Source: Anthoceros angustus (Eukaryota > Streptophyta > Anthocerotopsida > Anthocerotales > Anthocerotaceae). From it: 64,000 bases of DNA. Under the pieces are notes generated by a model, which made no database searches, had not been told where the DNA came from, and saw only the letters and a program-made list of their open reading frames with translations. The number at the start of each line of letters is the position of its first letter. The stretch's first letter is position 1. The DNA lies in NCBI GenBank assembly GCA_010909165.1, contig VJWM01000235.1, positions 186,001-250,000 on the forward strand, in the 5' to 3' direction. The position numbers and the translations under genes are program-made. Shown piece by piece: positions 56,017-64,000 of the stretch.

Positions 56017-56723
56017 CTAGTTCTTATACTGGGCTTTAGGGCTTCTGGATTTCGGGCGGAATCACCTATTTTGAAGAAGAACGAGGAGAATTCTATTAGT
56101 CCGAATAAACAGCAAACTTTCAATCAGCGCTTCCAATTTAGGAGGACCTACTGTGTAGAGCAAACTAGAGCAAACAGCTTTCAAATTAGGGCACGGTAAA
56201 GGGAGGAAACGTGCCATGGGGATGGCTCCCGAAGCATAGCCGAGTACTCAGTGTAGATCGAGTGATGAATTCCCGGGAAGCAAGGGCTTGGCTTCCCCGG
56301 GTGCCAGGAGGAAAGGTGAAAAAGAAGAAAGGTGTTGAGGGTATGGCTTCATAACATAACCCGAGTATGCAGTGTAGATCAAGCGATGAATTTCCGAGAA
56401 GTAAGGTGTTTGCTTCCTGGAAATTATCACTTGGAAGACCTTGGAAACCTTGCTTCCCGAGAATTATCCCTGACTCTACACTGCGTACTTGGCTACGCGT
56501 CGGGAGCCTCCTTCTGGAGCCTACTTGGCTATTCACATTTCCTCCTTTTACCGTGCCCTAATTTGAAACCTGTCTGCCTGCCCTAAGTAGGCAGGCCACA
56601 TTGAAAACTGTTTGCTTGATCTTTTTTTGGACTAAAGTAAATTCTTATTGTTGTTCTTCTCAATAGGTAGCTCTGCCCTAACTCGGAAGCCCTAAAGCCC
56701 ACGAGTTTCTGTATAAGAACTAG
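56017..56723. repeat. 0.7-kb fold-back element (long inverted repeat)
   Basis: The outer ends pair: CTAGTTCTTATAC (56,017-56,029) with GTATAAGAACTAG (56,711-56,723). Inward, GGGCTTTAGGGCTTC pairs with GAAGCCCTAAAGCCC, TTTCAAATTAGGGCACGGTAAA with its complement at about 56,548-56,569, then blocks of GGCTCCCGA...CAGTGTAGA and AATTC..GGGAAGCAAGG. Arms of roughly 270 nt are imperfect, and the loop contains a further direct copy of the CAGTGTAGATC block. It lies about 140 bp upstream of the coiled-coil gene start. Confidence 0.8.
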
Positions 56724-56740
56724 GACGTCGCCCTCCAATC

Positions 56741-57298
56741 TTATTTCCTACACCAGAACTTGTGGACGTCGACAGTATGCCGTTGTTGCTGCTGTTGGTC
56801 GAGTCGGGTTGTGACGCTGCTGGTCCTACTGATGCCCGTCGTCGTCCGTTGTTGTTGTTGACCGCGTCGAGTTGTGGCGGTGCTGGTGCCACTGATAGCA
56901 GTGTCGGGGATAGGAGCTGGTCTGGTTGGATGATGAAGTTTACTCAAATTGCTTAAACTCAGTGGAGGTCTATGCCTTTGGGCAAGTGGGCCAGATGTAT
57001 GACTCCTGACACGACAATTTCTGTCTCCCGACACTTGAAACAGTTTGTTGAAAACGTTGTCTTCCATCAGCCCTGTTTCAAGGTTGTTCAAAACGTTGTC
57101 TTCCATCTGTCCTACTTTGTGGAGTACTTCTTGTTTGTAGTGACGCCTCAATCTTTGGCAGAGCATCTGGGCGGTCGGGCTTGAAACACCACGGCTGTGG
57201 CTTGGAATGTTTTGGATTGTGGCCACAATACTGTCAACCCCTCCGGGATGCTGTGAATCTTCCTGTGCATTTAGCCTCGAAAGGGTTGCAACAAGCAA
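56741..57298 (-). CDS. Unknown 185-aa Gln/Thr/Arg-rich ORF
   Basis: An uninterrupted minus-strand frame. The middle has a duplicated phrase (MEDNVLNNLETG, MEDNVFNKLFQ). The C-terminal third has two related Q-rich units (TTRRGQQQQRTTTGISRTSS, TTRLDQQQQQR). Repeats within an open frame could reflect coding or chance. No family recognised. Confidence 0.35.
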   Translation of the reverse strand: MLVATLSRLNAQEDSQHPGGVDSIVATIQNIPSHSRGVSSPTAQMLCQRLRRHYKQEVLHKVGQMEDNVLNNLETGLMEDNVFNKLFQVSGDRNCRVRSHTSGPLAQRHRPPLSLSNLSKLHHPTRPAPIPDTAISGTSTATTRRGQQQQRTTTGISRTSSVTTRLDQQQQQRHTVDVHKFWCRK

Positions 57299-57321
57299 GA
57301 GTTCTTGTTGAACTGAGTTTC

Positions 57322-57428
57322 GGTTCTAGGTTTAGGTCATCAGGAAAGGCCGCCGCCAGCGTTGCTTTCGGGTAGTTTCTAGGTTTAGGTCATCAGGAAA
57401 GGCCGCCGCCAGTGTTGCTTTTGGGTAG
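57322..57428 (+). repeat. ~52-bp tandem duplication
   Basis: TTTCTAGGTTTAGGTCATCAGGAAAGGCCGCCGCCAG occurs twice in succession with almost no change. Confidence 0.85.
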
Positions 57429-57429
57429 G

Positions 57430-58800
57430 GAGGTTTTGAGCTGTGATGAGTTATCAAACCAGTAATAAGTCAGTTCTGCTGCTGATGAACAGTGAGTGAA
57501 AACTGGTATTAATCTGAGCTCCTAGTCTAGGGACTTTCGAGGTGTCTGTGTCCTTCGGCGATGATTAAAACTATCCGCGCTTCTGAGGAGAACCCTATGA
57601 AGTACAAAAAAACTCATGGTTGAATGTCTTCACATGAGCCGAAGGCTTAAGTTCTTGTGTCTCCTACCACTAGGTAGAATGTCTATCTGCGACTCCTACG
57701 CTTTGGAAAGATTGCTGTTTGACGCGTCGTTAGTTTTGCTGTCTGACGCTTCTGCAGTGTTGCCTTTTGCTTCCCACGTCGCCCTGTAACCAAGCTATGG
57801 GATTCCTCATTTACACATGCCACGATGATCCAATTTTGTTGTCGCTTGCTAGTTTCGACGAACTTCTATTCACACCGGGGAAGTCAGAACAAATTCAGGT
57901 CCGATACCGCACTGTAAACAAGTGAGTCTGGATATCCCACTGAAGATTCGCCGTTGGAACCCGCAGTGACTCCGCAATCACCTGATGTTACGCTTTGATG
58001 ATACATCAAGATAACTCACAGTCCTTCTACTTACACTAGGTCAGGGTACCGGAACCTGCAGCAAGAGTTCCTGTTCTGCTACAAAGCCCGGAAAAGGAAC
58101 CTGCAAAGTGCAAACCTTGGCTGCGGCCTTGGCAGTGTGCTAAGAAGGCATACCGCGGGAGAGCGCTGAGGGAGCAACGAGGTCGACTGGTGGAGGCAGA
58201 TGAGCAGCGCCTGAATTGAATTTGATACAGCATGTCCACTATACGCACAACGGAGACAAGGCTGATGAACCAGAGACTCATAACAATACAAGTGTGGGGT
58301 GATCTTCAATCCAGGAGAATCGTTGGTGTGAAAGTGCAGCGTGTTTTCGTCGCCAGCCCCGCTTCCAAAGCCCCTGCGCCTTCGCAAGCCCGATGCAGCA
58401 GGGCTCCTCCGGCAATGCTTGGCCGGGTTCTTGCTGCCGGGGTGGATGCTTCACTGGGGGACCCTTGCGCCATGACTGCAGTGGCTTCTCAAGGTGCACG
58501 AGCTAATTGGAAAAGTAAAGGGGACGGTTGCACGAGCAGCTCTGCGCAAATGATGTCTAGTCAGCCGGTATCCGTGCAGTACACACTGGGACCATGCACG
58601 ACGAACACCAACTCGCGATGCTCAAACCCACGGTTTTAGTTTGCGGTTAGCTATGACAGAGGTGTCCTCATGAAAAACGTCATACAGCAGTAACAAATAC
58701 TGTACATACATATATAGGTGACGCCTTTTATAAGTACGAACAACACCTTATGCGTTTCAGAACTTTCTAGGTGTACAAGTTTTTATCACTTCAAGCTTTA
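57430..58800. other. Possible exons of an unrecognised gene
   Basis: The plus strand near 58,125-58,215 reads AWQCAKKAYRGRALREQRG and stops, which faintly resembles a calmodulin-binding IQ motif. A separate 135-codon frame (58,232-58,639) is open but without a family signature. Evidence is too thin to define a gene. Confidence 0.25.
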
Positions 58801-59290
58801 AAATACTAGGAAAACTAGCACTTTACTAGACATTTGTTCGACTTACAATGGGGGTTTTCAACCCATGTATTATTTTTACATAGAGTTTAATACTTTATAA
58901 TATGGATTTGATATTTTACAATATGAGGTATTTTTTACCATGTATTCTAATGACGTGACACTCTTTAGGAGTTTTTATAATGGGGTTTTGCAAGATTACA
59001 ATATACTATAGTTTTCAACAAGGATATTTTTACAACATGGACTGGTGTGATTCCAACACGGTGTCCGAACTTTCACAATGGGAGTTAGCAAGATTACAAC
59101 ATATTACAGTTTTCAACATGGGATTTTTAGAATGGTGGCGGCTGTAATTAGAACACCGTGTCTATTTACAGCTATAACCCTGTGTTTTACAACACCGTCT
59201 ACTCTACTTACAACACACTGTCTTTTTATATCCCTGGCTTGTGTTCAAGAACCCAATTTTTCCAAGAGGTAAGACGGCTTTTTACAACGA
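58800..59290. repeat. TTTACAAC-type repeat, second locus
   Basis: Repeated TTTACAACATGGG, TTTTCAACA and GATTACAATATA phrases with ATGACGTGACACTCTTTAGG, matching the 45.48-kb sequence (GATGATGTGGCACTCTTTTGG). Diverged member of the 45.4-48.3-kb family. Confidence 0.65.
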
Positions 59291-59334
59291 AAGTTACATG
59301 CCATATTTGTTTTTAGTCAATTCAATCAGGTATT

Positions 59335-59900
59335 GCCTAGATAGATAGATTTCCTAGACTACATCGCATAATAAATGCAAGTTGCCTGACATAGCCAGGT
59401 CATTTCAAGCAAAGCTGATGTTTAGAGATACATTTTAAAGTCCAGAATCCCATGGAAGGATTTTCAGAAGTTCAGACTATAGGTCTCCTATTCCATAAGC
59501 AGCCCCCATGTGTGAGAGATCCAACATATGCCTAGCCCTCCTTGGGATCAGTATATCACATTTGTAGCATGCACATAGATGATTATGTAAAGGCATGCAG
59601 TGTGTCTGGCGATTTTCCCCGTCAGCCACTTGGTATGTAGTTAGACATCCTATATCGAATCAACCAGGAAGCAAACCAGTCTGTCTAAAAACACTCATCC
59701 ATCTTTCAGCGTGCTAGCAACCAGGACCTTTAGGTAAATAGGAACATTAGCTCTTCGTGAGAAAGAAAAATCATGCATGTCACCATTAATTTCGTCATGG
59801 CTTCCGAAGTAGCAAAACAGACCAATTCACCATCTGTGGCCCATGGATGATATGTCACCTTGGCAAGTTATTAAAGAGCTTACCAGCATGGATCCTTGTA
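59335..59900 (+). repeat. Direct repeat D, left copy
   Basis: From AGATAGATTTCCTAGACTAC to the GCATCCTTGTAGCAAGGA phrase. Matches 62,165-62,740 with substitutions and small gaps. Could be one LTR of a ~3.4-kb non-coding element, though no primer-binding site was identified. Confidence 0.75.
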
Positions 59901-60580
59901 GCAAGGAAGTAGCATGCACCCATTGCCTGCCTCGTTTTCTCTCCAAACCGCTCACCAATCTCAACACCACAAACCCACATGCATCCTTGCAGCAAGCAAA
60001 CAATGTGCATCACTGCTTGCATTGTTTTCTCTCCAAGCCGTTCATCAGTCTCAATCACCATACACCCACACACATCCTTGCAGTAATAAGCACACAGCGT
60101 GCATCCACAGCCTACATCGCTTTCTCTCCAGGCCGCTCATCAGTCTCAACCATCATACACCTACATGCATTCTTGCAGCAAGCAAACAACGTGCATCCAC
60201 TTGACAAGCATCGTTTTTTCTCCAAGTCGCTTACTAGTCTCAGCCGCCACAAACTCACATACGGATATCCTTGCAACAAACAAACAGCGTGCGTCCACTG
60301 CTTGCATCGCAGTCTCTACCATCACACACCCACATGCATCCTTGCAACCAATAAACAGCGTGCACCCACTGCCTGCATCGTTTTCTCTCCAAGTCGCTCA
60401 CCAATCTCAGCCACCACAAACTTCCTTGCAGCAAACAGCGTGCATCCACTACCTGTTTTATTTCGTCTTCAAATTGCTCACTAGTCTCAACCACTACAAA
60501 CCCACATGCATTCTTGCAGTAAGCAAACAACGTTGCGTCTACTACCTGCATCGTTTTCTCTCCAAGCCGCATGCCCCTAG
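59880..60580 (+). repeat. Tandem array, 88-96-bp units
   Basis: About seven units containing CATGCATCCTTGCAGCAAGCAAACA...TGCATC.TTTTCTCTCCAAGCCGCTCA.CAGTCTCAACCA. The first unit coincides with the end of direct repeat D, so the array may have expanded from it. The long H/S/T-rich plus-strand frames are translations of the array. Confidence 0.85.
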
Positions 60581-62164
60581 TCTCTTTATTTTTCACATGG
60601 TGGTTGCCCAAAGTCGATCCTCAGTCTGGAGGCGTCAAACCTCCCACACATCAGGTTCGCGATTGCAGCCAGAGTGGTTCAAGCACACAATAGCCTTTCC
60701 ATTCTGCATCGACCCCAAGCTTCTGTTCCCATCGCAGCTACTACCAACAGCCTTTCCATCCCGCACCGACTCCCAGCATCTAGCCTCATCAAAGCTACCA
60801 GGCGAATTCAGTCATGATAGCCAGCAGACGCCACAAACACACAATCAAATGCGAGTCCCACCAAGTCGCGAACCAGTAGAAATCCAGCCCCATGCCAAGT
60901 ATCATTGATGTATCATACAGCCTGCAGCGATTCCAAGGCGATCGGTAGAAACCGTCTATAGTGCCACCAGCATTTCTATTAGGGGGCACTCCTCTGCATT
61001 TGTCCCAGTGAGATCAGCAGCCAGATCTCATACTGATCAGTACGGTAGTCTGTTAGCCAGGCACGTCATGGCCACAAACCACATGCTCCATGACCGAGAT
61101 TGCTCAGCAGTCGAGTTCTAGGTCTCCAGTCTCTAAAACACCTAGTAGCTCACAGTTTTGAGGCACAGAATCGGGGGCATACCATGCACATCCAACTTCA
61201 CTCTAGAGTGATACAAGAAACGCTGTAACCACGATGAGGCATCACACCAAATTCTTCAGCCCAATACGACACGCAGTTGTAAGTGTATCAATTGACATAT
61301 CCATCATTTGCAAGGTATCTGTTAAAAAGACAGCCACATAGAAGCCATTCTTCGAGAGAAAGGAAAAGAGTGCCAAGCAATGCGTTAATGACATTCAACA
61401 AGTAATGTTTCAAAGGGAGAGTCATAGATAAGGTACGGAATCAGCCGTTGAGTCAGCCTTTGTAGCTATGTATGTACTTCTAAAAACTCCACACCTAGGG
61501 TTTAGAAGACTAGACCATGGATGACTAGTTCTAGGTCTAGCTTCGTGGATGCACCAAGATGGTGTTGGTCAACAACCCCTCCCTCTTCCCTTCTTCAGCC
61601 ACCAAAAAAGGATCATCGGCCCCGTTTCTGGATCCTTGGTGAGAAGGGATCCATTGCACATCCACTAATCTAAGGCTGCATAGTGAAGTAGAAGAGAGGA
61701 GAAAAAGGTTCAACCTTAGTAACCATGGCCAGCTTGGGGAGGCAACGAGTCAAAGAGACCAAAGTTTGGAGGGAAGAAATTTCATTGGGTAGCAAACTCT
61801 ATCCAACCACTGGCTCACAAGTTATATAAAACTATTGGGTAGCCATTCCTACCAATGATAACCCACAAGGAACCAACCCATCCTTAAAAAACATGCACAT
61901 AGATCAGATCTTGAAGACAAAAAAACCTGCATAAATATTAAATAGCCTTGAATTAGTATTTATCTTAAAAAATCAAGAAAAATAACTATATTAGTAAGAA
62001 AAAATAAAATAAGTTACATTCACAAATTAGTATTACGTAAACATTGAAGGGATAGATTTACTTAGTTCTTCAATGGGATGTTTGGGATGGATAAACACCA
62101 TTCAGAAGCAACAATCTATGGGCACACAAGGGGCAAATCCATGGATCTCATAGGGAACATAACT
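60581..62164. other. Interior of direct repeat D pair, no gene seen
   Basis: No RT, integrase, gag or transposase signature. AT-rich from about 61,900. If the flanking repeats are LTRs this would be a non-autonomous element. Confidence 0.45.
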
Positions 62165-62740
62165 CTCAGATAGATTTCCTAGACTACATCGCATAAATGC
62201 AAGCTGCCTGACCTAGCCAGGTCATTTCAAGCAAAGCTGTTGTTTAGAGATATATTTTAAAATCCAGAATCCCAGGGAAGGATTTTCCAAGTTCGACTAC
62301 CAGGTCTCCTAATCTGTAAGCAACCCCCATGTGTGAGAGATCCAAAGATCCTCACCCTCCTTGGTATGAGTATATCACATTTGTAGCGTACACGGATGAT
62401 TGTGTAAAGGCATGCAATGTGTCCGCACTTGTAATTGTAGTTAGACAACCTACATCGAATCAGCCAGGAAGTAAACCAAGATGTCTATAAGCACTCCCAT
62501 TTTTCAGCATGCTAGCAACCAGGATCAATGCAAATAGGAACATGCTCATGAGAGAGAAATCATGCATGTCACCATTAATTTCACGTGGTTATCAAAGTAG
62601 CGTAATGCAGCCACCATATGTGGCCCATGGTTGGTATGTCACCGTAAGTTATCAAAAACCTTTACCGCAAGCATCCTTGTATCAAGGAGTAGTGTGCATC
62701 TATAGCTGCCTGCTTTCTCCAAATGTGGAAGCATAAAAGT
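62165..62740 (+). repeat. Direct repeat D, right copy
   Basis: Matches 59,335-59,900, including CAGAATCCCA.GGAAGGATTTTC and CCCCCATGTGTGAGAGATCCAA. Confidence 0.75.
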
Positions 62741-62899
62741 TTGGGCAATCGTTTATGAGTTGTTTTTGAACAGTCCGAATTCTTGATAGAAATGGTTTGG
62801 TGGAAACATGCGAGAAATGTTTTGTTCCGATTGAAGCCGGAGTCAGAGGATGTCTTGGAAGGCAGAGAGGATACTTAGGGAAAAGAAACGGATCAAATG

Positions 62900-63115
62900 A
62901 CCTTCTAGTGAGGAGGTAGGAGACATATGTGAACGGTAGGAGATGTCCTACTGCAGTAGGAGGTATCCTACCACCGAGGAGAAACTCCTACCACGGTAGG
63001 CTAAGTGGAGAGAACTCACCACCGTAGGTATGGGTAGGAGAATGTCCCACCACCGTAGGTAAGGCCCAGCTAGCTGATGACCCACCAGGAGTAGCTCCTA
63101 CCAGAGGAAAAGGGT
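62900..63115. repeat. CCTACCACCGTAGG-type short repeats
   Basis: CCTACCAC(C/G)GTAGG and related GTAGGAG/CTCCTAC phrases recur about eight times in both orientations, so the segment can form several small hairpins. Confidence 0.7.
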
Positions 63116-63330
63116 GAAGGCAATTAAGCCAAGGAAGTAGTTGAGGTTGCTGACAAGCGTTGATAGGCTTGCAGGCAAAGGCCCGATTATTGGGGCCACC
63201 ACCAAGTTTGAGGGGAAGGCAAAGTAATTTGCCACATGTGGAAGAAGTGAGACATGGGCAGTGCTCACGTTGTTGAGATTTTGCAGAAGGAGGACTGCTA
63301 GGTAGAGATGTGGCAAGGGTTGCCAGGAAG
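63098..63330 (-). pseudogene. Possible LRR receptor-like remnant
   Basis: The minus frame reads LQNLNNVSTAHVSLLPHVAN and GPLPASLSTLVSNLNYFLG, resembling plant extracellular leucine-rich repeats (GxLPxSLxxLxxLxxL). Only about two repeats are readable and the 24-residue periodicity is broken. Could be chance. Confidence 0.3.
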
Positions 63331-64000
63331 ATGGGCCAAGTGCCCGTAATGGTGGAATTGTGTGATCCGCTAGGCTCTAGGTTGGGAGCTCAAGATGCAG
63401 AGAGGAGCAATGCAAGGATGGGGAGCGAGGAGCTCATGTTGAGGGTGAGCAGCCACAAGGGTTGCAAGAGGAGGCCATGGCGGTGCCGAGGCACATGGAA
63501 GTGCTCTCAATGGAGTCACGATGTGAGGATGGTGTTGAACTAGGAAAAGGCCATGGTAGAGCACTCACGGCAGCTGAATTTGTAGATGGGCTGCAAGATG
63601 GAGGTGTGGCCAAACCATAGAAGGCGTGTTGCGTGGCCGCAACATGGTGAAGGGATCACAACGGGTGTGCATCATGACGGAATTTGCGCAATGCAAGTCA
63701 AAGTGAAGGGAGGCCGTTGTGGTGGCCGCGAGGAGAAATGGGTAGCAAGGAGGGTTGATACGAGATGTTGTTGAGGTGTGAGGAGTTCACCGGGAATAAG
63801 TCATTTATTCTTGAGAGCACAAGCCAATTGGGTGTGTTGGACAATGAAGTATAAGAACTCCAAAGTTAAGCGTCCTAGGGGTGGATCAAGAGATGGGGTG
63901 CCTTTGTGTGAGGTTTCAACTTATTATATTTGCATTATAGTCACATGAGAGCCCACGAGGGTAGGTGTAGATAGTTGGCCCTACAAGAATGGAGGGGCCC
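63331..64000. other. No recognisable gene
   Basis: Open frames on both strands lack family features. May be more of the decayed LRR-like sequence on the minus strand. Confidence 0.3.

Noticed and set aside
59843-60908. Two overlapping 200-270-codon plus-strand frames rich in His, Ser and Thr
   Set aside because: They coincide with the 88-96-bp tandem array, whose near-multiple-of-three spacing keeps frames open. Both overlapping frames look alike.

Overview
This is eukaryotic nuclear DNA from a streptophyte (land-plant lineage), most likely a seed-free plant, although a charophyte relative cannot be excluded. The evidence is a plant-type mitochondrial ISU scaffold gene, a nuclear-encoded mitochondrial ribosomal protein S4 with a GT-AG intron, PPR genes of the DYW class carrying the plant 'PDF' motif, and a dense mix of Ty3/gypsy, Ty1/copia and LINE-like debris. 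No prokaryotic operon structure, tRNA, rRNA or CRISPR array was seen. Most reading frames in the repeats are broken by small indels, so gene calls there are family assignments of damaged copies.

Layout. 0-2 kb: C-terminal half of a plant MFS transporter (minus) and an unknown ORF. 1.9-6.3 kb: a 2.06-kb tandem pair carrying a 37-bp-type minisatellite and a DUF7869-like transposon ORF. 7.1-12.5 kb: a ParB-like domain followed by a beta-class (N4-cytosine/N6-adenine type) DNA methyltransferase, split by a 295-bp intron and preceded by a 1.84-kb tandem pair. 12.2-15.5 kb: a 1.6-kb tandem pair containing the 3' end of that gene. 15.5-20 kb: acidic gag-like ORFs and a LINE ORF1-like ORF. 20.0-22.8 kb: a decayed copia element abutting a tandem pair of PPR genes (22.8-27.1 kb, minus). 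27.6-35.5 kb: LTR/gag fragments, duplicated protein-kinase fragments, a zinc-ligand-rich repeat ORF and GC-rich palindromes. 35.7-43.7 kb: a Ty3/gypsy element (minus) whose polyprotein carries a C5-cytosine DNA methyltransferase between protease and reverse transcriptase. Directly at its right LTR (43.7 kb) sits a third fragment of the ParB-methyltransferase ORF. 44.4-50.1 kb: repeats, micro- and minisatellites and a second LTR/gag fragment with two CCHC knuckles. 50.1-56 kb: the host gene island, with ISU (minus), mitochondrial rps4 (plus) and a four-exon coiled-coil gene (minus). 56-64 kb: a 0.7-kb fold-back element, more GTTGTAAA-type repeats, a 3.4-kb region bounded by 0.56-kb direct repeats, and a possible LRR remnant.

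How it fits together. The best-supported host genes are ISU and rps4, divergently placed and both mitochondrial, and the coiled-coil gene convergent with rps4. The most unusual content is two unrelated DNA methyltransferases in transposon-like contexts within 30 kb: a ParB/beta-class enzyme and a gypsy-borne C5 enzyme. A strong technical caution applies. Several tandem pairs differ almost only by 1-6-nt indels, and in one pair the two copies are intact in complementary halves. This looks like gap filling with noisy long reads, so some duplications may not exist in the organism.
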